A stretch of 39,510 nucleotides of DNA from Bacteroides sp. (GTDB lineage: Bacteria > Bacillota > Clostridia > Oscillospirales > Ruminococcaceae), in NCBI GenBank assembly GCA_023663265.1, contig JAMPHV010000014.1:1-39510 (forward strand), written 5' to 3'. The translations under genes and the position numbers were made by a program. This document shows positions 25,096 through 32,680 of the stretch, one piece after another; the first letter of the stretch is position 1, and every line of letters starts with the position of its first letter. The notes under the pieces are model-generated. The model had not been told where the DNA came from and did no database searches. It saw only the letters and a list, made by a program, of their open reading frames with translations.

Positions 25096-26289
25096 TTGGC
25101 AGATAATTCCAATCTTAAGATCGAAATGCCTCACCATGTCGTCAGCGTAATGTACCTTATTTCCGAAAGAGAATACCAATGCTTCATGGTGGGCGATACC
25201 GTAAGGAAGCTGCTTTTGGGCGAGCCTATCGGGGATATCGACGTTATAACCAACGCCGAAACCGAGAGAGTTGAATATATCCTCGACAACTATCGGGTGA
25301 TAGACATAGACCCCGTGCAGGGTGAGATCATGGTAATGGCGGGCGGCATTCCCGTTATGATAAGGACATACCGCCGCGGAAAAAACGAGGACGGCACCCC
25401 TCAGTTCGGAGGCACCCTCCTGGACGAGCTGAAGCAGCGCGATTTTACCTTGAACACGATCTGCGCCGACCTGTACGGGAATATCATCGACCCCTTTGAC
25501 GGGGTAAGCTGCATAGAAAGCGCGCCGTTTTTGCTTAAGGCGGTAGGCGAGGACGAGCCTGTGACCGTCGGCGAAAACGGAGAACAAACGTTCTCCCCTC
25601 TCTCGGTGGAAAGGGAGCCGCTGTTTTTGCTTAAGGCGTTGGAGCTTATGGGAAGCGGAGACTACGTTATTTCCGAAAAAACCTCCTCCGCAATAAAAAA
25701 CTGCCGCGAAAAGGTGAGCGAGCTGAGCCCCGGACATCTGAGAATGGCTTTTGAAAAGATATTGGCGGCAAAAAGAGTAAGCGACGTCTTTATGGAATAC
25801 AACAGTATAATAACCTATATTTTCCCCGAGCTCGAGCCCGCGCTGGACTTTGACCAAAAAAGCATTTTTCAGAGCTACCCTTTGTATGAGCACCTGTGCA
25901 AAAGCGTAGGCTTTTCCTTTCCCGACATTCCCTTAAGATACGCCCTCCTGTTTCACGGCGCGGGAAAGCCCGACTGTCAGGCTATCACCGCCAAGGGCTC
26001 CGCTACATATTACGGGCACGGGGAACGCTCGATGCTGCTTGCGCGCCGAGGCTTAGAGCGTTTGGAGGTCCCTGCCGACATTATAGACGAGGTGTGCTTT
26101 CTTATAACTCATCACGATATGGGAGAAATATTGGACGAACGCGAGGTAACGGCGCTGCTGGAAAAATACGGCAAAGCCGATATGCGAAAGCTTCTGCTGC
26201 TTGCAAGCGCCAATCTGAGAGCAAAATCCCCCGAAAACGATCAGAAGGCAAATTCGCTTAAAAAGCTTGCGGACAGTATTTCAAGATAA
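25096..26289 (+). CDS. CCA tRNA nucleotidyltransferase family, HD motif altered
   Basis: A 397-residue class II poly(A) polymerase/CCA-adding family protein. The nucleotidyltransferase head has FMVGDTVRKLLLGEPIGDIDVIT (the two catalytic Asp of D-x-D are kept) and LKQRDFTLNTICADLYGNIIDPFDG. The neck/body block LSPGHLRMAFEKILAAKR is present. The C-terminal HD-type domain reads LLFHGAGKP and GHGERS instead of the usual LLHDIGKP and GHE, so the metal-binding HD pair is broken; ITHHDMGE is present. Also GD replaces GG in the first motif. Start is TTG 25096 with GGAGG 7 bases upstream. It may be a functional CCA enzyme with a dead HD domain or a diverged paralogue. Confidence 0.78.
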   Translation: MADNSNLKIEMPHHVVSVMYLISEREYQCFMVGDTVRKLLLGEPIGDIDVITNAETERVEYILDNYRVIDIDPVQGEIMVMAGGIPVMIRTYRRGKNEDGTPQFGGTLLDELKQRDFTLNTICADLYGNIIDPFDGVSCIESAPFLLKAVGEDEPVTVGENGEQTFSPLSVEREPLFLLKALELMGSGDYVISEKTSSAIKNCREKVSELSPGHLRMAFEKILAAKRVSDVFMEYNSIITYIFPELEPALDFDQKSIFQSYPLYEHLCKSVGFSFPDIPLRYALLFHGAGKPDCQAITAKGSATYYGHGERSMLLARRGLERLEVPADIIDEVCFLITHHDMGEILDEREVTALLEKYGKADMRKLLLLASANLRAKSPENDQKANSLKKLADSISR

Positions 26290-26317
26290 TAGAATCTTGA
26301 CAAATATTTGAATTTAA

Positions 26318-26386
26318 GTCAATTTCGGTCAATTTCAGTCAAACTGTAAAAATAATATTGCAATAAATTAAAAAATATGATAAAAT
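26318..26386 (+). promoter_or_regulatory. Promoter with three 10-bp phased repeats
   Basis: TTGCAA (26358-26363), exact 17-bp spacer, TAAAAT (26381-26386). Immediately upstream are GTCAATTTCG, GTCAATTTCA and GTCAAACTGT, starting at 26318, 26328 and 26338, so one copy per helical turn, ending about 10 bp before the -35. This is the layout of an activator site, for example of an OmpR-type response regulator. A hairpin TCAAGAT-AATAGA-ATCTTGA (26281-26300) precedes them. Confidence 0.6.
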
Positions 26387-26432
26387 AAGAAGAGGGAAGT
26401 ACAAACTTAAAAAGAAAGGGCGGTGTATCTCG

Positions 26433-27257
26433 GTGTATTGTCTTTGGATAGGAGCGCGGAAGATATATAACCTTAAGCAGCTTAAAAGGCATTTTGATTT
26501 TGACGTTGTTGAAATGTACTTACTGGGCGGCGGACTTTCCCGTTGGCTCAGACAGTGCAATGAAGCCGAGACCGCCGACGCAGTTGACAAGATCGACCTG
26601 TCGGAGGATATTTCAAAACAGCTTTCCGAGGTGTTCTCCGTTAAGCTTCCCAAGGGAAGGAGCAACACTCCCGTTAACGCGCCCGAAAGCAGCCGCTCCC
26701 AAGCCGAGAATAACTCTTCGCTTCCCTTTGCTGCGGATAAATTCGGCTCCTTTGACCTAAAGTCTTCGTTTTCCGCTCCCTCCGAGATCGGCTCCTTTAA
26801 CGCCGAATGGGGCTCCTTCGGGTCGAAGCTCGGCTCCTTCGGAGGACAAATAGGCTCTTTTGCCTCCGCCTCCTTTAATCTGAATTTTTACATAGGCTCC
26901 TTTGAAACAAGCTCCTTTAATCTTTCGGGTGCGGGCTCATTCGGCTCGGGCGCAATATACGGCTCCTTTGTTTCAAACAGCTTTCGTTTTTATGAATACG
27001 AATATGAATACAATACCTCCTTTTCGCTCGGAAGCTTTTCAGCGGGCAGCTTTACCCTTGAAGCCTCCGCTCCGAGCAGCTTCGATACGGGCAGCTTCGG
27101 AATAAACAGTATCGACCGATCCGCGCCGTGCAGCGGCAGCGAGTATGTTCCTTGCCCTGCGCCCGCTTCCGCGCAGCTGTCCGCGGAGGAAAAAATAAAG
27201 CTGAACATCTCATATTGCCCCTTGAACCGCTTCGGCTACGGGCTGCATTTAATATAA
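26433..27257 (+). CDS. Gly-Ser-Phe heptad-repeat protein, function unknown
   Basis: A 274-residue protein from a GTG start with AAAGGG upstream. Residues 8-70 form a small helical domain (KIYNLKQLKRHFDFDVVEMYLLGG, LSRWLRQCNEAETADAVDKID, DISKQLSEVF) of a type that I associate with N-terminal modules of assorted Firmicutes proteins. Residues 105-222 are a low-complexity region with eleven GSF tripeptides (at 105, 120, 127, 134, 141, 155, 168, 177, 200, 205 and 220), spaced mostly by 7 or 14, plus SSF/TSF/NSF variants. The C terminus ends in LNISYCPLNRFGYGLHLI. There is no signal peptide or membrane helix. The repeat could form a beta-solenoid-like coil or a phenylalanine-rich disordered stretch. 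The next gene, 18 bp away, encodes a glycosyltransferase-like protein. Confidence 0.7.
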   Translation: MYCLWIGARKIYNLKQLKRHFDFDVVEMYLLGGGLSRWLRQCNEAETADAVDKIDLSEDISKQLSEVFSVKLPKGRSNTPVNAPESSRSQAENNSSLPFAADKFGSFDLKSSFSAPSEIGSFNAEWGSFGSKLGSFGGQIGSFASASFNLNFYIGSFETSSFNLSGAGSFGSGAIYGSFVSNSFRFYEYEYEYNTSFSLGSFSAGSFTLEASAPSSFDTGSFGINSIDRSAPCSGSEYVPCPAPASAQLSAEEKIKLNISYCPLNRFGYGLHLI

Positions 27258-27275
27258 AAAATAAGAGAGGATCAT

Positions 27276-28115
27276 ATGAAAGGAATTCATATTATTTCAA
27301 CTGCGCCGTATTTTGCAAAAAATCCCAACGGCGCATATTTTATGGACAAATTTGAGCTGTATTCCATTGTTCTCTCCGCTTTAAGCTGGAGAAGCTTCGG
27401 CGATGAAATAATACTTGCCGCCGACGCAAGAGCCGCCGAGTACATTAACAGGCTCGGCATAGGCTCGGTGTGGAACGGCATAGAAACGGCAGTGCCCGAC
27501 GACCTGGAGGGGATAAATCCGAAAATGTTCTGGGCGGCGGGAAAGCTGCTGGCGCTGCGGGAGATACCCGCGCCCGTAGCGATGATAGACGCCGATTTTA
27601 TAGTATGGAAAAAGCCCGAGCTTCCTAAGGAACGAATCGTGGCGGCGCACAGGGAAAACCTTACCCCCTCGGTTTACCCCGATTTTTCCTACTTTAAATT
27701 CAAGCGCCCCTTTCCCATGAACAATATGAACGAAAAGGTGCTGCCCATGAACACGGCGTTTCTGTACCTCCCCGACGAGGAATTTAAGCAGTACTATGTC
27801 AATCGGGCAATAGCCTTTATGAAATCCGCCATAGACTGCGACGACAGCCTTTGCTACATGGTTTTCGCCGAGCAAAGGCTGTTGTCTGTCTGCGCGGAGG
27901 AAAAAAAGGTAGGCTCGCAGGTGCTTATGGACAAGGACGAGCTGTTTTTTCCCCGCGACGATTACACCCATATTTGGGGAGCAAAGCAGGTAATGAGAAG
28001 CAATGTGCAAAGTCTGCACGATTTTTGCGAAAGAGCAAGGGAGAGGATCAAAAGGGATTTTAAGGAGTATGCCTTTGTTATCGGAAAAATCGAGGGAGAG
28101 TTTTTCGGAAAATAA
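27276..28115 (+). CDS. Glycosyltransferase-like protein (DUF6734-type)
   Basis: A 279-residue soluble protein. It starts IHIISTAPYFAKNPN, continues with YSIVLSALSWRSFGDEIILAADARAAEYINRLG, and has an acidic motif VAMIDADFIVWKKPELP near residue 105 that resembles the DxD of GT-A glycosyltransferases. The block KMFWAAGKLLAL and later AHRENLTPSVYPDFSYF fit the DUF6734 proteins I know of, whose activity is not established. AGAGGAT precedes the ATG. It follows the GSF-repeat gene by 18 bp and is presumably expressed with it, so the Ser-rich repeat is a conceivable substrate. It ends 3 bp before the convergent ptsI stop. Confidence 0.65.
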   Translation: MKGIHIISTAPYFAKNPNGAYFMDKFELYSIVLSALSWRSFGDEIILAADARAAEYINRLGIGSVWNGIETAVPDDLEGINPKMFWAAGKLLALREIPAPVAMIDADFIVWKKPELPKERIVAAHRENLTPSVYPDFSYFKFKRPFPMNNMNEKVLPMNTAFLYLPDEEFKQYYVNRAIAFMKSAIDCDDSLCYMVFAEQRLLSVCAEEKKVGSQVLMDKDELFFPRDDYTHIWGAKQVMRSNVQSLHDFCERARERIKRDFKEYAFVIGKIEGEFFGK

Positions 28116-28118
28116 AAT

Positions 28119-29750
28119 TTATCTCAAATCCAGGCTCCTGACCTTATCTCTCACCTTAAGCACCAGCCCTGGCGGCACCGAAAGCTCGTCTATTCCCATT
28201 CTCAAAAACGCCTCGGTGAGAGTGGTGTCCGCGCCGAGCTCGCCGCAAATGCCTATCCACGCTCCGTGCTTATGGGCGTTTTCCGCCGACATTTCTATAA
28301 GCCTAAGAACAGCCTCGTGATGCGGATCGCAAAATCTTTCGATATTGGGATTTCGGCGGTCGCAGGCTAAGGTATACTGGATAAGATCGTTTGTGCCTAC
28401 GCTGAAAAAATCCACCATGGGAGCCAGCCTGTCGCTGATGACGGCGGCGGCGGGGGTCTCTATCATAATACCGAGCTCTATGCTGTCGGAATATTCAACT
28501 CCCTGCTCCCTCAGCTCGCTCTTTACCTCCTCGCATATCTCCAATATTTCCGTAAGCTCCCGAACGCTTGTTATCATAGGAAACATTATCCCCAAATTAC
28601 CGTAAAAGGAAGCTCGGTACAAGGCTCTGAGCTGCGTTTTGAAAATGTCGGGACGGGTAAGGCATATTCTTATGGCGCGGCAGCCCAAAGCGGGATTCTC
28701 TTCTTTTTCAAGCTCAAAGTAATCCGCCTGCTTGTCTGCGCCTATGTCAAGAGTTCTGATAATGACCTTTTTACCCGCCATGCTTTCAAGTACCTTCTTG
28801 TAAACGGAAAACTGCTCCTGCTCCGTAGGATAATCCGAGCTTTCCAGATACAAAAACTCGCTTCTGAACAAGCCTATGCCTCCCGCGTCGTTGAGAAGTA
28901 CCGCGCCGATATTGTCAACGCTTCCGATATTGGCGTATATATTGACCCTCCTGCCGTCGAGAGTAACGTTTTCCTTGCCCTTAAGGTCTTGCAGGAACCG
29001 TCTTTTTTCCTCGTCCTCGCGCTGCTTTTTGCTCAGCCGTTCCATGGTCTCTTCGTCGGGATCGATGAAAATTTCTCCCGTAAAGCCGTCCGCTATTGCG
29101 CTTTCGCCGTCCCTAAGCTCGTTCAGAAATTCGGCTCCCACTCCGATAATTACGGGTATATTCATATTTCTTGCGAGAATGGCGGTGTGCGAGTTGGAGG
29201 AGCCGAAAGCGGTCACAAAGCCCAAAACCTTGTTCTTGTCAAGCAATACGGTCTCGCTGGGGGCTAAGTCGTCGGCACAGACTATGACCTTGTCGCTGCT
29301 TATCTCAATGTCGCTGCTGTGAGAAAGAAGATTGTTTATTATTCGGTTGGAGATGTCCCTGACGTCCGCCGCACGGGCTTTCATATAAGAATCCTCCATG
29401 GCTCCGAACATTGCGGCGAAATTGTCCGAGGTCACGGCAACGGCATACTCGGCGTTCACCGACTGATTTTCTATGATATTGTTAAGAGATTCGTTGTAAT
29501 CCGCGTCTCCGATCATCACCATATGTATCTGAAATATCTGAGCGTTGGCTTCTCCTACCTCCTTCAGCGCCTTTTGGTATATCGACCGGAGCTGATCCAC
29601 CGACTGCTCCTTTGCTTTTTCGAGACGGACCTTTTCCGCGGCGATGTCGTCCACCCTTACGCGCCTTACCTCCGCCTCGCTTCGCTTAAAAACCGAGATA
29701 CTACCGATAGCTACTCCGCTGTAAACGCCCTTGCCTGTATACTTTTTCAT
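28119..29750 (-). CDS. ptsI: Phosphoenolpyruvate-protein phosphotransferase (Enzyme I)
   Basis: A 543-residue cytosolic enzyme that moves phosphate from PEP to HPr in the sugar phosphotransferase system. Domains: N-terminal HPr-binding region, phosphohistidine domain with SNSHTAILAR (active His near residue 187), and the PEP-binding TIM barrel with GIGLFRSEFLYL, ALGCRAIRICL, IELGIMIETPAA, SVGTNDLIQYTLACDR and GICGELGAD. Length is about that of family members (540-575). It follows fruK by 26 bp on the same strand. HPr (ptsH) and the fructose EIIABC are not in the window. Confidence 0.95.
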   Translation of the reverse strand: MKKYTGKGVYSGVAIGSISVFKRSEAEVRRVRVDDIAAEKVRLEKAKEQSVDQLRSIYQKALKEVGEANAQIFQIHMVMIGDADYNESLNNIIENQSVNAEYAVAVTSDNFAAMFGAMEDSYMKARAADVRDISNRIINNLLSHSSDIEISSDKVIVCADDLAPSETVLLDKNKVLGFVTAFGSSNSHTAILARNMNIPVIIGVGAEFLNELRDGESAIADGFTGEIFIDPDEETMERLSKKQREDEEKRRFLQDLKGKENVTLDGRRVNIYANIGSVDNIGAVLLNDAGGIGLFRSEFLYLESSDYPTEQEQFSVYKKVLESMAGKKVIIRTLDIGADKQADYFELEKEENPALGCRAIRICLTRPDIFKTQLRALYRASFYGNLGIMFPMITSVRELTEILEICEEVKSELREQGVEYSDSIELGIMIETPAAAVISDRLAPMVDFFSVGTNDLIQYTLACDRRNPNIERFCDPHHEAVLRLIEMSAENAHKHGAWIGICGELGADTTLTEAFLRMGIDELSVPPGLVLKVRDKVRSLDLR

Positions 29751-29776
29751 ATCAGTGACCGTCCTTTCCTTTTGCT

Positions 29777-30694
29777 TTATCGGCTGCTGCTCAGCTTCGT
29801 CTGCTCGAGCAGTCTGTATATATCGTCCCTTTCCGCCAAGCCGTCCGAAAACGCCGTTGCGCCTCCTGCTGCGGTGCCGAGCCTTAAGGCGTATTCATAG
29901 CCGCCTTGACCAAGCCCCGCTATGAAGCCCGCGACCATTGAATCACCCGCGCCTACCGAATTTCTGACGTTTCCGACGCACGCTCCGCAGGCATGGGTTT
30001 TTCCGTTTTCGTCCAACAAAAACGCTCCGTCCCCCGCCATTGAAACAAGCACGTTTTGCGCGCCCATTTCCTTGAGCCTTGCCGCGCAGTCTGCGATCTC
30101 CTTTTCGGTTCGGACGGGAAAGCGGAATATCTCCGAAAGCTCGCGATCATTGGGCTTTATAAGAAAAGGACGGTATTTTAAAGCGTTGACGAGCAGCTCG
30201 CCCGCAGCGTCCACCACAGCCTTGATCCTTTTCCCCGAAAGCCGCTCCAATATTCTTTCGTAAATATCCGAGGGCAAGGTGTTGGGAACGCTTCCCGCCA
30301 AAACCACGGTATCGCCGTCCTCCGCCTTTTCAAGCCTTTTAAACAGCTCCTCGACCGCCTCGCCGCCGATGGCGGGACCCTGTCCGTTCAGCTCGGTCTC
30401 TTCTCCCGACTTTATTTTGACGTTGATCCTCGAAAAACCGCTTTTCAGCGTCACAAAATCCGTTTCTATCCCTTTTTCCTCTACTCCCCTTTTTATCGCT
30501 TCTCCCGTAAAGCCCGCGATAAAGCCGAGCGCTCTCGACTTTATTCCGAGCTCGTTCAGGACCGCGGAGACGTTGATGCCCTTTCCGCCGAAATATATTT
30601 CCTCGGAAGCGGAACGGTTGACCCTCCCCGCCGCCAATTCCTCGGTATGCACCACATAATCTACCGCGGGATTAAGTGTTACGGTATAAACCAT
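29777..30694 (-). CDS. fruK: 1-phosphofructokinase
   Basis: A 305-residue PfkB-family sugar kinase. N-terminal YTVTLNPAVDYVV is typical of FruK/LacC; FGGKGINVSAVLNELG binds substrate; the C-terminal signature VRNSVGAGDSMVAGFIAG contains the catalytic Asp. It phosphorylates fructose-1-phosphate to fructose-1,6-bisphosphate after PTS uptake. Tagatose-6-phosphate kinase is the alternative within this family. AAAGGAGG precedes the ATG, and the promoter is at 30770-30798. First gene of the fruK-ptsI pair; a DeoR-type FruR is not present. Confidence 0.88.
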   Translation of the reverse strand: MVYTVTLNPAVDYVVHTEELAAGRVNRSASEEIYFGGKGINVSAVLNELGIKSRALGFIAGFTGEAIKRGVEEKGIETDFVTLKSGFSRINVKIKSGEETELNGQGPAIGGEAVEELFKRLEKAEDGDTVVLAGSVPNTLPSDIYERILERLSGKRIKAVVDAAGELLVNALKYRPFLIKPNDRELSEIFRFPVRTEKEIADCAARLKEMGAQNVLVSMAGDGAFLLDENGKTHACGACVGNVRNSVGAGDSMVAGFIAGLGQGGYEYALRLGTAAGGATAFSDGLAERDDIYRLLEQTKLSSSR

Positions 30695-30769
30695 GGCTGC
30701 ATGACCTCCTTTGCGGTCTTTTCCTGTCCGAAATTTTTTGGAAACCTTTGGGACCTGTATCTACAAGAT

Positions 30770-30798
30770 ATTGTACCATAGCCGTCAAAAAAAATCAA
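30770..30798 (-). promoter_or_regulatory. Promoter of fruK-ptsI
   Basis: On the minus strand TTGATT (30798-30793), a 17-bp spacer and TACAAT (30775-30770). The leader then includes TACAGGTCCC (30759-30750), a 10-base sequence also found in the leader of the EAL gene. Confidence 0.6.
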
Positions 30799-30872
30799 GA
30801 GCTTCTTTTATATCATTGTCAACCAACGGTTGAAAAAATCAACAAGCAGTGTCTGTTATTTTTACGCAAAAT

Positions 30873-30905
30873 ATGCTATACTTTTAATAAACAAAAGCAT
30901 AGCAT
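30873..30905 (+). promoter_or_regulatory. Long inverted repeat over -10 and leader of M55 gene
   Basis: ATGCTATACTTTT and AAAAGCATAGCAT form 13-bp arms with one mismatch around AATAAAC. The left arm includes a probable -10 (TATACT, 30877-30882), and the right arm ends next to the AAGGAG ribosome site. It may be an operator or an mRNA hairpin that limits translation of the M55 gene. No good -35 is visible (TGTTAT at best), which suits an activated or repressed promoter. Confidence 0.55.
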
Positions 30906-30919
30906 AAGGAGAAAAATAT

Positions 30920-31777
30920 ATGAAGCAGCTTATAATTATCGCCGATATGGAGGGCGCAAGCGGGATATTTGAACGGAACAGAGAAGCCATGCGCCATGAG
31001 GAGGTCTTTCCCGAAAATACGCTGTGGAGAAGCTATGGGCGTTCGTGTATCACAAGCGACGTATTAGCCGTATGCAGAGCCGCCATGGATTTCGGGATAG
31101 ATGAAATTATGCTGTACGATATGCACTTTGCGGGCTGCGCCGAGCATAACGTAATATTGGAGGAGCTGCCCCGCGTCAAGGTGTTTGACCTCCCCGACCG
31201 CTGCTGTTATTGGAGCCGTATAAGAGGACAGGCGGCGCTCGAGCCCTTCGGCATCGTAACGGTGGGGCAGCACGCCAGAAACGGCGAGCCCGACGCTTAC
31301 TTTCCCCACACTATCCATACCCCTCCCATTGAAGCCCTTTACGTAAACGGCAGAAATATTTCGGAAACAGGCGAGGGGGTAATGTGCTTCGAGGGAACGC
31401 CGTATATCGCCAATATCGGCTGCGCCGCTTCGCATAAGGAAGCGAGGGAGCTGTCTCCGAACGTGAGCTGCATATCGGTAAAGGACAAGAGCAGGAGCTG
31501 GGAGCCTGCCCCCGAAGAAACCTATCCTATTATTTACAGCGGCGTCTCGGAGGCTCTGAGGGACTATGAGAATAAAACTCCCTGTGTTGTGGGACCGAAC
31601 GTCCAATGTCTTATGACGCTTACAGAGGAATATTATTACGACGCGCCGAAGAATTTCCCCTGGAAAGGGTCGTTTGAGAAACGCAAAGCCCTTTGGGAGG
31701 CGCCCGATATCGAGGCTGCCCTTGGGCTGTACAATTATGTGCATCAATATATCAAAAAATTGACAACGGACAATTGA
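30920..31777 (+). CDS. M55 family metallopeptidase (D-aminopeptidase DppA-like)
   Basis: A 285-residue cytosolic zinc peptidase related to Bacillus DppA. The N-terminal motif IIIADMEGASGIF supplies Asp and Glu ligands (DMEG); LYDMHFAGCAEHN and IVTVGQHARNG supply the His residues of the family. DppA-like enzymes split D-alanyl peptides and recycle cell-wall material. AAGGAG precedes the ATG. The last five codons and stop (LTTDN) lie inside the AATTGAC/AACGGAC repeat at 31758, so the C terminus was set by the repeat's position. Confidence 0.88.
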   Translation: MKQLIIIADMEGASGIFERNREAMRHEEVFPENTLWRSYGRSCITSDVLAVCRAAMDFGIDEIMLYDMHFAGCAEHNVILEELPRVKVFDLPDRCCYWSRIRGQAALEPFGIVTVGQHARNGEPDAYFPHTIHTPPIEALYVNGRNISETGEGVMCFEGTPYIANIGCAASHKEARELSPNVSCISVKDKSRSWEPAPEETYPIIYSGVSEALRDYENKTPCVVGPNVQCLMTLTEEYYYDAPKNFPWKGSFEKRKALWEAPDIEAALGLYNYVHQYIKKLTTDN

Positions 31778-31837
31778 CAACGGACAATTGTCAATTAAAA
31801 CGACCTGTCGCCGACGGTCGTTTTTTACAGCCCCCTT
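31758..31837. repeat. AATTGAC/AACGGAC repeat with terminator, convergent gap
   Basis: 7-mer units AATTGAC, AACGGAC, AATTGAC, AACGGAC, AATTGTC and AATTAA (31758-31798), then AAAACGACC/GGTCGTTTT hairpin (about 31797-31824) and TTACAGCCCCC, the family's right end. The first units are coding for the M55 gene. It lies between convergent genes ending at 31777 and 31844 and should terminate both. Confidence 0.8.
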
Positions 31838-31843
31838 TTACCC

Positions 31844-32680
31844 CTACCTGCTTTGCCGTATCAGCATCACATTATCAAAATTTCTTTCGGCCAGATCCTC
31901 TTTTCTGATATAATAATACAACCTGCCGCCGAAGGTAAGCTCAAGATCATCCTTTTTCACGGTATCCAGCTGAAGCAGCAGCCGCCATTCGTCAGCCGAG
32001 GACTGCTCCGTCTCCTGTCTGTCCCTCGGAGAGACCTCGTCCGTACCGTCGGTCAAGCAATAACCCCTTGAAACCAGCTCGCACACATTGGTCATATTAT
32101 CCCGTAAAACGTCCGCCCAGCCCAACAGCTTGGAGCTGTTGTCGGGAACGTTTATTTTTAAGCCTCTCGCCGCGCGGTCGTAATCGTCCCAGCACTCCGT
32201 CAGCTTTTCCCTTTGCAGCAAAAAGTCGGGGTAATCCTGATACGAGTCCTCCCTGCGCGCTTTTATCCCCACGGCGGGAAAACGAAATTTTTCCTCCAGA
32301 TCGTCGGGGAAATCCGCAGGGACAAGCTCCTCCGTATTCTCAAAATAAAACGTCCGCGCGCAGTCCCTGCGCTTCGGATCGTATCCCCGCGGCAGCGTAT
32401 CGGTATCGTAAAAAAAGGACAGCAGACCCCTTTCGGGCAAAAGCTTTTCCGTATCATAGCCGCCAAGCTCACTAAGGTCAAATTGAGCGATAAAGGAAAG
32501 GGGGCGCCTTACCGCCTCGCCGTTTATATCCTTTTCCTCCCGATAAGCCCATTCAAAGCCTCTCGGCGCGTCGGGTCTTCCGCCAAAGCGGGTAGCGCCT
32601 GTCCTGCTTTCCGCCTCTCCCTCTATGCACAGACGGATAGAATTGCGCAAGGTTTTTTTCAGCTTGTTTTTAAGGTCCAT
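31844..32680 (-). CDS. YwqG family protein (DUF1963)
   Basis: A 278-residue soluble protein with the YwqG/DUF1963 signature: TRFGGRPDAPRGFEWAY near the N terminus, LSFIAQFDLSELGGYDTEKLLPERGLLSFFYD, and LLGWADVLRDNM, WRLLLQLDTVKKDDLELTFGGRLYYYIRKEDLAERNFDNVMLI at the C terminus. The function is unknown; family members often sit near polymorphic toxins or immunity-type genes. Its start overlaps the end of the SUFU-type gene by 11 bp, and the two share a transcript. Confidence 0.88.
   Translation of the reverse strand: MDLKNKLKKTLRNSIRLCIEGEAESRTGATRFGGRPDAPRGFEWAYREEKDINGEAVRRPLSFIAQFDLSELGGYDTEKLLPERGLLSFFYDTDTLPRGYDPKRRDCARTFYFENTEELVPADFPDDLEEKFRFPAVGIKARREDSYQDYPDFLLQREKLTECWDDYDRAARGLKINVPDNSSKLLGWADVLRDNMTNVCELVSRGYCLTDGTDEVSPRDRQETEQSSADEWRLLLQLDTVKKDDLELTFGGRLYYYIRKEDLAERNFDNVMLIRQSR

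Noticed and set aside
24796..25893. 365-codon minus-strand open frame
   Set aside because: It is antisense to ttcA and the CCA-type gene, both with clear family motifs; no domain or start signal.
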